From: Bradyrhizobium sp. in8p8
GTDB lineage: Bacteria > Pseudomonadota > Alphaproteobacteria > Rhizobiales > Xanthobacteraceae
DNA length: 64,000 nt
Direction of reading: 5' to 3'
NCBI RefSeq assembly: GCF_000426845.1
Contig: NZ_AUGD01000013.1
Span: forward strand, 154,616 to 218,615
The notes under the pieces are model-generated. The model saw only the letters and a list, made by a program, of their open reading frames with translations, ran no database searches and was not told the origin of the DNA. The position numbers and the translations under genes are program-made. Positions 18,801-25,874 of this stretch are shown here, piece by piece; positions within the stretch are counted from its first letter, which is position 1; each line of letters begins with the position of its first letter.

Positions 18801-19267
18801 ACACCGTGCTCATCCGCACGACGGTCACACCGGAGCTGTCGTTCACGCAGGCCTTGGCGCGGGTGCGCCAAGGCGTGCTCGACGCGCATGCGCGGCAGGA
18901 GCTGCCGTTCAACGTCCTGGCCGACCATCTGGAGCAGGAGGGGTTAGATCCCGCCTCGCTGCTCCAGGTGTATTTCACGCTGCAGAATCCGTTGCGTCAG
19001 CCGCTCGATCTCCCGGATCTCGCGACAGCGTCGATCGGCGACATCGCGCGTGAAGGCCAGCCGGTGCTGCCGATCGACCAGAGCTGGCTGTCGCTGATGC
19101 TCAAGGAGCGTCCGACCGGAGTCACCGGCACATGCAACTACAAGCGCGAATTGCTCGAGGGCCGAATGGTCGGCGAGTGGATGGAGAATCTCGTCGCGCT
19201 GCTGACTGCAGCCGCCGCCCAGCCCGACGCACCGCTCAGCCGGTTACTCGCGAGCAAGGCAGCCTGA
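12830..19267 (+). CDS. Nonribosomal peptide synthetase, A-T-C-A-T-C
   Basis: The 2145-residue protein has six domains. A1 (about 28-525) has an AMP-binding loop at 186-196 and resembles acyl-CoA ligases: FHAHGL at 231-236 replaces the amino-acid-binding motif. T1 carries the carrier serine at 570 in LGADSL. C1 (about 620-1050) has HHLVTDG at 759-765. A2 (about 1075-1590) has a TSGSSG loop near 1239 and SFVISVWQF around 1284, where Val1284 replaces the conserved Asp. T2 has Ser1638 in LGGHSL. C2 (about 1700-2130) has HHAIVDG at 1839-1845. Both condensation and both carrier sites look intact. There is no thioesterase or reductase, so release by the last C domain onto an amine is a reasonable idea. 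AAAAGGGA abuts ATG 12830, so TTG 12836 may be the true start. A phosphopantetheinyl transferase and a monooxygenase follow downstream. Confidence 0.95.
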   Translation: MALSDIASGADERSAGTTAETRIFAHIGGLLEFYARKTPGAPALLAPGRPALSYGALGVSIRQLVGTLRDLGIAPADRVAVALPRGADSALALIAVASGCACVPVNPELTSDELQRYFSELKLAALLTRADINSASRDAARALDIAVIDFVPGPVGDLGGCAFVGPAIGAANPSGAPRGDDDAFILLTSGTAARPKMVPLTHHNVCLSAYNAGHVLSLTSHDRLLNVLPLFHAHGLISGLLTALAAGSSVICTDGFDASSFFGWMRELQPTWYTAVPAIHRALLTAAEADPDRARSSSLRVIRSASASLAPALLRGLEATFGVPVLETYGMTEAASQVAANPFELRKAGSVGRAAGPEIAIMDQAGRTLASGAHGEIMLRGPNMSRGYYNDDAATQAAFRKGWFRTGDLGYLDEDGYLFIVGRIKDIINRGGQKVSPLEVEEVLLSHPAVLEAGVFAVPHEKLGENVAAVVVLRPNAEVTSDQLRRFARKRLAPYKVPSLIRSVAALPKGASGKVKRNALAELIATAHSRDEIRLPRNAMETELAEIWAGLLELPQVGADQDVFALGADSLAVTQMRSRLRERYNVDFSFEDIFDCPTVAALAARIDTAANRRETALPAWQRAADADAPLSFQQQRMYLLSRLDSTRCNYNVVEVALLKGPVDVAALSASLTAICKRHEALRTVFIERQGEPAQLVLSSPPRFERIKLRPCPAQKRAAVIRHEALKLAQYPFDLAREPLLKLTLLSFDRTNHALVVNIHHLVTDGWSQRLFWEELAVHYAASRKKDRAALPAPAFQYRDFALWQQGWAQAPAAREQLDYWRTQLDGVTTLPLRTDRPRPEVWSGHGARHYLELSKNLSGELRALSQDHGVTPFMTLLAAFQCLLFRHTGHEDVATGSLIANRNQIESESLIGLFANTLILRNHFGGDPGFSEMLRRVRQVTLDAYRNQDLPIEEVLRALQIARRSDGNPLFRIMFILQNASIEAARFPGLSMRRLEVDPKVARFDITLELVEADGRFTGFFEYATDLFDAATIEGMAGQFKTLLKAVIADPEQRISRLPLLTGTERQQLLAQGRGLPANFTARGNFIERFDRQMKKTPDAIAVSDGSTSLSYRELARRSQAAARWLSREGIGAESVVALLAERGADLLAAMMAVQRVGAAFVNLDPDQPAARLTTILGSSCARILLTGRPQSTLADALLAPLVERIEVAELEDVIAPAATRPARAAQRDASSLAYLVYTSGSSGAPKGVMIEQRGLSNHLASLISELDLSARDVIAQTAPQSFVISVWQFLAGPMVGARVHVCANAIVRDPILLAREIAREDITVLEIVPSLLRVILDRMDEAPVLRAFSKLRLLISTGEPLPVELCRAWFARCPEVPLINAYGASECSDDVSLHRLTKAPAIAIGTVPVGAPLPNTQLYVLDANLQPQPVGVTGELCIGGAGVGRGYVNDPAQTRQRFLPDPFSRQAGRLYRTGDLARRRSDGTIECLGRADHQVKIRGYRIELKEIESALAEHPNVRTGIVEPRREASGDIKLIAHIVAEPHSRSSASELRGFLKGRLSDHAIPSAFLFLDRMPLNAHGKIDRSALLAPPHEPSAADAAVPARRFTEKVLSDIWIDLLKVERVGVTDNFFDLGGHSLLAGQAMARIARALGVSLPLKTIFEASTIEQLARQVDEAAAAKPHEPAATLPRSAAGGLPAPSIAQDQMLRIERNLPGLPLFNLPFAFRLQGPLDSAALAKAIDDVVRRHESLRTAFAWNGDEPESRIVAPRTLGHVMTVETIGDGHPHTNKRRKALELRKIDLLIKQETYTPIDAARAPLLRARLLRLHDEDHVLLLTLHHAIVDGWSIGVLFEDLSSRYAALAGYSSVPLPKPPPAFSEVARWQRWWCGTDAARRQAADWTENLRGAGPVFEGESTPGASTGHHPVSLDRELIGRISALGAQHNGTLFMCLLTGLKALLLARTGRTDIVVATAMANRAQPDTDRIVGPFENTVLIRTTVTPELSFTQALARVRQGVLDAHARQELPFNVLADHLEQEGLDPASLLQVYFTLQNPLRQPLDLPDLATASIGDIAREGQPVLPIDQSWLSLMLKERPTGVTGTCNYKRELLEGRMVGEWMENLVALLTAAAAQPDAPLSRLLASKAA

Positions 19268-19349
19268 TCGACAACATCGCCAACGAGCACGGATTCATGC
19301 ATCAATGCTGCGAATGATCAAGTTGCTGCTTGATTATTTGCCATCGCCG

Positions 19350-19372
19350 CGCGAGATTATTCTCGCGTTTTG
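19350..19372 (+). terminator. Probable intrinsic terminator after the NRPS gene
   Basis: CGCGAGA (19350-19356) pairs perfectly with TCTCGCG (19361-19367) across a TTAT loop, and TTTTG follows. It lies 82 bases after the NRPS stop and 36 bases before the start of the next small gene, so it could separate the two transcripts or act as an attenuator. Confidence 0.6.
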
Positions 19373-19403
19373 ATTTGGACTTATTTTCGATCGGGGGAGT
19401 GTT

Positions 19404-19574
19404 ATGGGTTTCATCAAATTTACGAAGAAGACCTCGCTCAACGAGGAAGACCGCAAGGCGCTGCAAGACCTGCTCAATTTCGAGAAGCAGAAGCTCCAGA
19501 AGGAGCTGAAGGAAATCGAACAGAGCCTCAAGGCTCTGAGCGGGTCCAAGAAGAAATCCAAGAAGAAGAAGTAG
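19404..19574 (+). CDS. Small Lys-rich coiled-coil protein of unknown function in the NRPS locus
   Basis: The gene encodes 56 residues from ATG 19404 behind a strong ribosome-binding site (GGGGGAG, 19394-19400). After a short start (MGFIKFTKKTSL), residues 13-47 form one charged amphipathic helix rich in Glu, Lys, Gln and Leu, and the tail is almost pure lysine (GSKKKSKKKK). I do not recognise a family. The predicted charge is strongly positive at the C-terminus, which would suit binding to nucleic acid, a membrane surface or an acidic partner. Its position between the synthetase and its activating transferase suggests a cluster-linked role, but it lies behind a probable terminator and may have its own promoter. 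Confidence 0.65.
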   Translation: MGFIKFTKKTSLNEEDRKALQDLLNFEKQKLQKELKEIEQSLKALSGSKKKSKKKK

Positions 19575-19715
19575 GCTTCGTCGGTCGGATACTCCGTGCG
19601 ACTCTTCGCAGATCCCTCTCGCTTGTCGAGTTGGGGTCTCGCACAAGCTTGCGCCTGTAAACCGGCCTGCAAATCGACAAGAATTCGCCCGGGTGAACCG
19701 CTAGAGAGGGTCCTC

Positions 19716-20519
19716 TTGGTTGATTCCTCAGCTGATGCTTCCCTCGGAACCGGGGATTTGGCCTCGCCTGACACTATGGGCCCATTGATGGCGGACGACA
19801 GAATCGAACTCTTCGTCGGGCTGATCGAGACCTTTGACGCGCCGGGCGCGATCGATGCGTGCCGACGCCTGCTCTCGGCCGACGAGCGGGCCCGGGCCGA
19901 TCGCTTCAAGTTCGAGCGGCATCGACGGCAGTATATTTTCGCACATGCCATGTTGCGTCTGGCGCTGTCGCAGGTCGCCACCAACGTCGCGCCCTCCGAC
20001 TGGGCGTTTGGCGCCGGCCGCTATGGGCGGCCGTTTGTCGCAGCGCCCGTGACCTCGACCGCGCTGCATTTCAGCCTGTCGCATGCCGACGGCTGCGTCG
20101 CCTGCGTGGTGTCGCGGCATGAGGCCATCGGCGTCGACGTGGAAACCGTGTCGCGGCGCGTCGCGCCGCTGTCCACCGCGCTGCGCTTCTTTGCGCCGGA
20201 AGAGGTCGAAGCGCTGCGCGGACTGCCGGAGCCCGCCGCCATCGAGCGCTTCTTCGACTTTTGGACGCTCAAGGAGGCCTATCTCAAGGCGCGGGGTTTC
20301 GGACTCAACCTGCCGCTCGATGGCTTCGCGATGCAGGTCTCGCGCGAGGCCATCGAGATCAGCTTCAAGCCCGACATCGCCGACGATCCGGACGGCTGGC
20401 ACTTCTCGCTGTGTTCGCCATCGCCGTCGCATCGCCTCGCGATCGCCGACGGCTCCCGTGCGAACGGCGGCCTTCCGATCAGCCGCAATGCCTGGCCGCT
20501 CCGGGAAGCGGCTGAATGA
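19716..20519 (+). CDS. Sfp-type 4'-phosphopantetheinyl transferase
   Basis: This enzyme moves phosphopantetheine from CoA to carrier-domain serines, here most likely Ser570 and Ser1638 of the NRPS. Counting from TTG 19716 (267 residues), it shows HFSLSH (118-123), the Mg-binding GVDVE (139-143) and FWTLKEAYLKA (182-192), the three Sfp/Sfp-like motifs. Length and the internal 'RFKFERHRRQYIFAHAMLR' segment fit the Sfp rather than the short AcpS class. TTG 19716 is preferred because GAGAGGG precedes it by six bases; ATG 19776 and ATG 19788 are alternatives. The last bases overlap the next gene in an ATGA, so the two are translationally coupled. Confidence 0.88.
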   Translation: MVDSSADASLGTGDLASPDTMGPLMADDRIELFVGLIETFDAPGAIDACRRLLSADERARADRFKFERHRRQYIFAHAMLRLALSQVATNVAPSDWAFGAGRYGRPFVAAPVTSTALHFSLSHADGCVACVVSRHEAIGVDVETVSRRVAPLSTALRFFAPEEVEALRGLPEPAAIERFFDFWTLKEAYLKARGFGLNLPLDGFAMQVSREAIEISFKPDIADDPDGWHFSLCSPSPSHRLAIADGSRANGGLPISRNAWPLREAAE

Positions 20520-21496
20520 CGCCGCGGCGGCTGCGTATCTTTCCCGCGATTTCACGCAACCGCAATCCCAACACCTATGTCGGCGAGCTGATGCGGGTCG
20601 CGCAGTTCGCCGACCGCAACGGGTTCGAAGGCATCCTGCTGTTCGAAGGCAACGATGTGTTCGTCGAGCCATGGGCGATGGCCCAGCACATCCTGGCAGA
20701 GACGACGCGATCTTCGCCGCTGATCGCCGTCAATCCCGTCTACATGCATCCCTTCACGGCGGCCAAATTCGTCTCGTCCTTCGCTCAGCTGCACGGCCGT
20801 AAGGTCTACCTCAACATGATCACGGGGACGGCGATCAGCGATTTGCACGGACTGGGCGACGACCAGTCGCATGCCGATCGTTACGTTCGACTCGGTGAAT
20901 TCGTCGTGCTGATGCGTCAGTTGCTGGAAAGCCCGCGGCCGCTGAATTTCGACGGACGGTTCTACCGCGCCAGCAATCTGCAACTTCGCCCGCGCCTGCC
21001 TGCGGAGCTGATGCCGGAATTCTTGATCGCCGGCCAATCCGAGGCGGCCCAGCGCGTCGCGAAGGAGACCGGCTGCATCAAGATGCAGATGCTGCCGCCC
21101 GATCTCGATCACGGGCTGGACGTATCGGGCCTGAACTTTGGAATTCTTGCACGCGAGAGACGCGACGAGGCTCGGCAGGCTGCAAAAGCACGCTTCCGCG
21201 ACAATCCCGACGATCGCGAGCTGCTCGCGCTCACCGTGGAGAACAGCGACTCCGTGTGGAAGCGGCGGCTCTATGAGGGACAGAGCGGCGAGCTTGCCGA
21301 CAATGGCTATTGGCTGCTGCCGTTCCTGAACTTCCAGGCGGACTGCCCGTATCTGGTCGGCAGCTACGAGGAGATCGGCGCCAAGCTGAAGACTTTTGCG
21401 GCGGGGGGCCTGACAACGATCATGCTCGACATGGTCGCCGACGAGACCGAGATGCAGCACGTCTGCAGGGCGCTCGCCGCGAGCGGGATGTTCTAG
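20516..21496 (+). CDS. LLM-class (luciferase-like) FMN-dependent monooxygenase
   Basis: The 326-residue protein has the TIM-barrel bacterial luciferase pattern. N-terminal 'VAQFADRNGFEGILLFEG' is followed by 'HPFTAAKFVSSFAQLHGRKVYLN', which matches the alkanesulfonate monooxygenase (SsuD) branch, with 'MITGTAISDLHGLGDD' in the position of the SsuD 'N-V-V-T-G' strand. Such enzymes use reduced flavin and oxygen to hydroxylate or cleave a substrate, and relatives occur as tailoring enzymes in NRPS clusters. The ATGA overlap with the phosphopantetheinyl transferase supports a role in the same pathway. No flavin reductase is encoded nearby, so a general one must supply FMNH2. Confidence 0.88.
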   Translation: MTPRRLRIFPAISRNRNPNTYVGELMRVAQFADRNGFEGILLFEGNDVFVEPWAMAQHILAETTRSSPLIAVNPVYMHPFTAAKFVSSFAQLHGRKVYLNMITGTAISDLHGLGDDQSHADRYVRLGEFVVLMRQLLESPRPLNFDGRFYRASNLQLRPRLPAELMPEFLIAGQSEAAQRVAKETGCIKMQMLPPDLDHGLDVSGLNFGILARERRDEARQAAKARFRDNPDDRELLALTVENSDSVWKRRLYEGQSGELADNGYWLLPFLNFQADCPYLVGSYEEIGAKLKTFAAGGLTTIMLDMVADETEMQHVCRALAASGMF

Positions 21497-21550
21497 ATAC
21501 TTGCGGGCGCTGCTCTCTCGTCGCTTTGGCTGGGAGAAACGACCGAGAGC

Positions 21551-22576
21551 TCACCTTGCCTCTTCGAATCCCGACAGCACCGAGGTCAGGTTGGCGCCAA
21601 GGATATCAGAGAGATAACCGCCCTCCTGCACGAGCACGGTCGGCAGGCCCATCTTCGCGATGGCCTGGCCGATGCGGCGGAAGCCGGGCGTGGTGACGGC
21701 CAGTCCCTTCAGCGGGTCGTGCTCGGAGGCGTCGAGACCGAGCGCGACGACGAGTGCGCCCGGCGCAAACGACTCGATCGCCTTGCGCGCGAGGTCCAGC
21801 GCCTGCATGTAGCCGTCATCGCCGGTACCGATGGCCAGGGGAATGTTGAGATTGGTGCCGAGGCCGGGTCCTTCCCCGCGCTCATGCGCATAGCCCCACA
21901 CGTAGGGATAGTACGCGACGGGGTCGGCATGGATCGAGATCGTATAAACGTCGGGCCGGGCGTAAAAAATGCCTTGCGTGCCGTTGCCGTGATGAACATC
22001 GACGTCCAGAATGACGACGCGCTCGTGCTTCTGGCGCAGATGCGCCGCCGCGATCGCGCTGTTGTTGAGGAAGCAGAAGCCGCCGGCCATGTCGCGATAG
22101 GCGTGATGGCCCGGCGGACGGCAGAGCGCGTAGGTCGCATCCTCGCCGTCCATCACCATCTGCGCGGCGGTGACTGCAACGTCGGCCGCGGCGCAGGCGG
22201 CCGCCCAGGTGCCCGGACCGATCGGCGCTGCGGTGTCGGCCGTATGCCAACCGAGCTTGCCGACGATGTGGGTGGGATAGGTCGCGGCATGACGCACGGG
22301 ATGGATGTTGCCGATCATCTCCGGGCCGGAATCGCCGAGCGCAGTCCAGGCCTCCCAGGCCTCGCTCAGGAACGACAGATATTCCGGACTGTGGATGCGC
22401 GCGCGCGGGCCCTGCCCGAACGTCGTCGGCTCGATCAGTTGATGCTTGCCGTCCTTCAATCCCTTGAGCAGGCGATCGGCGCGCTCGGGCTGCTCGGTGG
22501 TGCGCTTGACCACGCCGCGAACCAGGAAGAATTGCGGATCGTGGCTGCGATGCAGTTCGGTATAGACGGCTTTCAC
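21551..22576 (-). CDS. Class II histone deacetylase-like / acetylpolyamine amidohydrolase
   Basis: The 341-residue zinc hydrolase has all key motifs of the arginase/deacetylase fold: the catalytic His pair in RPPGHHAY (157-158), zinc ligands in DVDVHHGNGTQ (Asp193, His195) and the third ligand Asp282 in GLDASEHDPLKG. N-terminal 'HDPQFFLVRGVVKRTTEQPERADRL' is typical of bacterial acetylpolyamine amidohydrolases, which remove acetyl groups from acetylputrescine or acetylspermidine. It converges on the NRPS locus with a 54-base gap. Polyamine-related enzymes occur further on (29.3 and 35.1 kb), but they are not in one operon with it. Confidence 0.88.
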   Translation of the reverse strand: MKAVYTELHRSHDPQFFLVRGVVKRTTEQPERADRLLKGLKDGKHQLIEPTTFGQGPRARIHSPEYLSFLSEAWEAWTALGDSGPEMIGNIHPVRHAATYPTHIVGKLGWHTADTAAPIGPGTWAAACAAADVAVTAAQMVMDGEDATYALCRPPGHHAYRDMAGGFCFLNNSAIAAAHLRQKHERVVILDVDVHHGNGTQGIFYARPDVYTISIHADPVAYYPYVWGYAHERGEGPGLGTNLNIPLAIGTGDDGYMQALDLARKAIESFAPGALVVALGLDASEHDPLKGLAVTTPGFRRIGQAIAKMGLPTVLVQEGGYLSDILGANLTSVLSGFEEAR

Positions 22577-22699
22577 TCAAACACTCCGTGGTCGCAGGTT
22601 CTGACCTGCCACGAAAGTCTTGATCTCCGCGGCCGCGAGATGCAAGCAAGAAGAATGCCGCACCCGTCGCGCGGCTCTGCGCCGGATGCAGATCGTACC

Positions 22700-23638
22700 C
22701 TAGCAACGCCCACGCTGGAGACAGTGCTCGCGGCCGGGCTGGTCGGTGCGGAAAGACTCGATGAAGCCGCCTTGGCGCTGGGTGACGAAGACGGTCTTGC
22801 CGTCGCTCCCCCCGAAGGCCAGGTTGGTCGGCTCCTTGGCCTTGAGCGCGATCTCGCGCTCGACCATGCCGTTCGGCTTCATCAGCGCGATCACGCCCTT
22901 GAGAATGCGCGCCACATAGAGGCGTCCGGTGGCGTCGGTGCGCAGGCCGTCGATGGTGTCCGGCTGGAACGATTTGACGAGCTTGGCGTCGACGAGCTCG
23001 TTGCCCCGGATTCCATAGGACCAGATCTGGCCGCTGCTGGATTCGCCGACATAGAGCGTCTTGCCGTCCGGGCTGAGATCGATCCCGTTGGTGGTGCCCA
23101 TCGCGCGCGGCGCCGACATCACCTGCCCCTGCACGGTACCGTCGGCGGCCTTCGCGATGCGCCAGATGTGGCCCTCCCTGCCCTTCCAGTTCGGATCGCT
23201 CGCATAGATCGTCCCGTCCCGCGCGATGGTGATGTCGTTGGGCTGGTTCATCTGGTCGGAGTGAAACCAGGCGACAGGCTCGGTCGCGCCCTTCGGGATC
23301 GTGAAGACGTTGTGCTTCTTGTAGTCGGCGATGAACATGTTGCCGTTCCGGTCGAAGCGGATGGCGTTGCCGACGCTGCCTTCGGGAAGCACCGTGAACA
23401 GCTGCGATGCCGTGCCGCCGGGCGGCAATCGCCCGATGGTGCCGGGCTTGCCGAAATTGACCACGAAGAGATTGCCGTCGAGGTCGGCAGCAGGCCCTTC
23501 GATGCCGAACGTATATTCGCCCGCTTGCGTCACCTGTACGCTCTCGAACAGCTTGGTCTCGGCAGCGGCCGGCAGGGTCGCGGCGAGCAAAATGCTACTG
23601 CACAGGCACCAGAAAGTCCTGCCGGATGTAATAGCCAT
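22700..23638 (-). CDS. Exported SMP-30/gluconolactonase-like beta-propeller protein
   Basis: The 312-residue precursor has an N-terminal hydrophobic signal ending near AAAE at residue 27. It is followed by six-bladed propeller repeats with the SGL-type 'EGPAADLDGNLFVVN', 'QPNDITIARDGTIYASD' and 'NGIDLSPDGKTLYV' blades that carry divalent-metal and substrate residues. These enzymes open sugar lactones or hydrolyse related esters. The start lies 44 bases inside the end of the PQQ-type dehydrogenase gene, so lactone product from that oxidase could be its substrate in the periplasm. That link is inference from the overlap. Confidence 0.85.
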   Translation of the reverse strand: MAITSGRTFWCLCSSILLAATLPAAAETKLFESVQVTQAGEYTFGIEGPAADLDGNLFVVNFGKPGTIGRLPPGGTASQLFTVLPEGSVGNAIRFDRNGNMFIADYKKHNVFTIPKGATEPVAWFHSDQMNQPNDITIARDGTIYASDPNWKGREGHIWRIAKAADGTVQGQVMSAPRAMGTTNGIDLSPDGKTLYVGESSSGQIWSYGIRGNELVDAKLVKSFQPDTIDGLRTDATGRLYVARILKGVIALMKPNGMVEREIALKAKEPTNLAFGGSDGKTVFVTQRQGGFIESFRTDQPGREHCLQRGRC

Positions 23639-25670
23639 CGTCGTCGGTGCACTCGCCGTTCAGATAGGGATCGGCCGGCCGGAAGAATCGGCTGAAGCCG
23701 GGTTTGTCTACAGCGCTCCTTTGTGTCACGACCACGACCTTGGCGGCCGGTATTTCGCCGCATTCCCGGTTGGTCCGGCCGAAGAACTTGCGCTGCGGCG
23801 GCCCGGGCTTGATCCGCATGCGCGTGCCCGGGACCATCTTCGCAACAAGCAGGTCCGCAGTGTCCAGCAGCTGTGTGTAGCCCGGCTCGGTCTTCGGCAA
23901 GCTTTCGCCGCCCGGCGGCATCAGCTTCTCGGCCCCGCGCCCGCGCAGCCGCGTGCGCAGCTTGCCGGCATCGGGATCGCCCGGGTAGATCCAACCGTCT
24001 TGCGACAGCATGAAACGGAGCACGGCTACGTCCTTGTCTGCCTCCGATTGACCCGGCTTGAGGCCGAAACCCGAGTGGCAGCCCACGCAATGCCTCTCGA
24101 CCAGGCCCTTGCGCAGCGTCGTCAGCCGGACGCCATTCTGCGCATCTCTCGCCACGAAGGCCGCGAGCTGATCGATCATCGCCTGGCTGCGGATCTCGCA
24201 GGGCAGCGGCACCGGCACGTCGCCCGCGGCGCGATCGATGCGGATCACGGTCCGGTTCTTGTCCTCGACCAGCCAGATCGCACCGTCCTCCGCAACGGTC
24301 ATGCCCACGGGCGCACCTTGCGGCCGCGCACCGTTGACGCGGTGCCAACCGGAAATCAGCTCCTCGAACGGCGCGGCCGCGACTTCGCCGCCGTCGGTCT
24401 GGAAGCTGCGGGTCGGATCCGCCGCGCAGCTCACGTGATAGCGCACCGGTGCTGGCTTCGGCTTGGGGAAGCCGCGATCGTCGACTTCATAGATGAGGAT
24501 GCGGCTGCCGGTCGGACGATAGCCGTGCAGACCGACCAGCAACTTGCCTTCCAACTCCGGGAACTTCGTGCCACGATAATACAGCATCGCGAGCGGCGCG
24601 CCGTGCGGCGGCATCAGCGAGTGCGGCGCCTTGTAGAGCGCATTCGCCGTGCAGAGCGATTTGTACGGCCCCGATTGCAACACGCGCCTGAACTCCGGAC
24701 TCGGAGTCGACAGATCGTAGCAGTAGGGCCAGCCATAGTGCCTCCCCTGCTCGATCGCGTTGATCTCCTCGTTCGGTTTGAAGATGTCGGGCAGATCTTG
24801 GCCGTTCTCGCCTTGCAGGAAGGCATAGCCCGCATCAGGGAAGTTCGGATGCAACGCCAGCGCCATCGAATTGCGCAGCCCGCGCGCGTAGACCATGTGC
24901 TGCGGGTCGGGATCGTCGGGCCTCAGCGCCGGAAAGACACCGCCTGCGGGCGGAGTGAACAGCCAGATTGCGGCCAGCGCCGAGGCGCCTTCGGCCGCGG
25001 CGCAGGGCTTTGCGGCCCGCGCACGCGTCATGCAATCGTCGCTGTGCGAGCCGACATTGACGAACAGCCGCCCGTGCTTGTCGAACACAAACTGCTTGAG
25101 CGGGTGGGCGCTCTCGTCGATCCTGGTGCCATCGGGCAGCGTGATGCGGCGGCCGGGCATGTGACGGATGATGGTCTCGACCGTGCTGCGCGGGCTGTCG
25201 GCGAGCGGATCGAATCGGAAGATCGTCTCGGCGGTCGAGGCATACAGCTTCCTGTCCGGACCGATGACGAGACCGAACGGATATTCCAATTCGGTCAGCA
25301 GCTCCTTGAAGCGTTGCCCCTGGGGCGCATGCGGATCGAGCAGCAGCAGCCGTCCGTCGCTGCGGCCCCAGCCGCCCATGTCGGCCACAACGAACAGGTC
25401 ACGGCCGGGCACCTGGACGATCGAGCGCGGAAACTTCAGGCGATCCTCGTCGCTGGCGACGAGGCCGGCGCAGTATCCGGCCTTCATGTCGATCTGCAGT
25501 CGCGGGAAAGCGAGATCCCCGCTGCCGCAGGTCTCCGAGCCGACGGCGTAGCCGCTTTTCCTCACCGGCTCGGAGGAGGCTGCCGTATCAGGGCCGAACA
25601 ACGCGCCAATCACAACAGCTGCAAACAGGTACAGACGTCGGCAATCACGCCAGAACGTGAGGTGGTTCAC
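23595..25670 (-). CDS. PQQ-type sugar/aldehyde dehydrogenase fused to a c-type cytochrome domain
   Basis: From GTG 25670 (AATTCGGGGG upstream), the 691-residue protein has a signal peptide (about 1-30, 'LYLFAAVVIGALFG'). A sorbosone/glucose-dehydrogenase-like beta-propeller runs to about residue 490, with repeats such as 'FPRSIVQVPGRDLFVVADMGG' and 'YPFGLVIGPDRKLYAS'. A haem-binding CVGCH lies at 528-532. Family knowledge predicts periplasmic oxidation of a sugar or aldehyde with PQQ, with electrons leaving through the attached haem. No pqq biosynthesis gene is in the window. An upstream ATG at 25847 would add 59 residues that do not look like a signal peptide, so it was rejected. The 3' end overlaps the SMP-30 gene by 44 bases. 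Confidence 0.85.
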   Translation of the reverse strand: MNHLTFWRDCRRLYLFAAVVIGALFGPDTAASSEPVRKSGYAVGSETCGSGDLAFPRLQIDMKAGYCAGLVASDEDRLKFPRSIVQVPGRDLFVVADMGGWGRSDGRLLLLDPHAPQGQRFKELLTELEYPFGLVIGPDRKLYASTAETIFRFDPLADSPRSTVETIIRHMPGRRITLPDGTRIDESAHPLKQFVFDKHGRLFVNVGSHSDDCMTRARAAKPCAAAEGASALAAIWLFTPPAGGVFPALRPDDPDPQHMVYARGLRNSMALALHPNFPDAGYAFLQGENGQDLPDIFKPNEEINAIEQGRHYGWPYCYDLSTPSPEFRRVLQSGPYKSLCTANALYKAPHSLMPPHGAPLAMLYYRGTKFPELEGKLLVGLHGYRPTGSRILIYEVDDRGFPKPKPAPVRYHVSCAADPTRSFQTDGGEVAAAPFEELISGWHRVNGARPQGAPVGMTVAEDGAIWLVEDKNRTVIRIDRAAGDVPVPLPCEIRSQAMIDQLAAFVARDAQNGVRLTTLRKGLVERHCVGCHSGFGLKPGQSEADKDVAVLRFMLSQDGWIYPGDPDAGKLRTRLRGRGAEKLMPPGGESLPKTEPGYTQLLDTADLLVAKMVPGTRMRIKPGPPQRKFFGRTNRECGEIPAAKVVVVTQRSAVDKPGFSRFFRPADPYLNGECTDDDGYYIRQDFLVPVQ

Positions 25671-25874
25671 GGCAGCCCCCGAATTCCGGCGAGATTTGTT
25701 CCATGCCGCCTGGGCGCCGTCCAGTTCATCATCACCCGCCTGTGATGAAACCCGTCGCGACCTTGGTGCCGACCAATATCCGTAAATTCCCTTACCGGGT
25801 TTGACCCGAATGTTTCGCAAAGGCCTCGGGTGGTATCGCTTTGCCATCCCGGTAGCTCCCTACAGGAGGCGCAT

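Noticed and set aside
19370..19660. 96-residue plus-strand frame overlapping the small Lys-rich gene
   Set aside because: It is in another frame than the well-initiated 56-residue gene and has no good ribosome-binding site.
21719..25745. Two very long plus-strand frames opposite the deacetylase, SMP-30 and PQQ-type genes
   Set aside because: Both lie antisense to genes with catalytic motifs; frame lengths arise from the GC bias at third positions.
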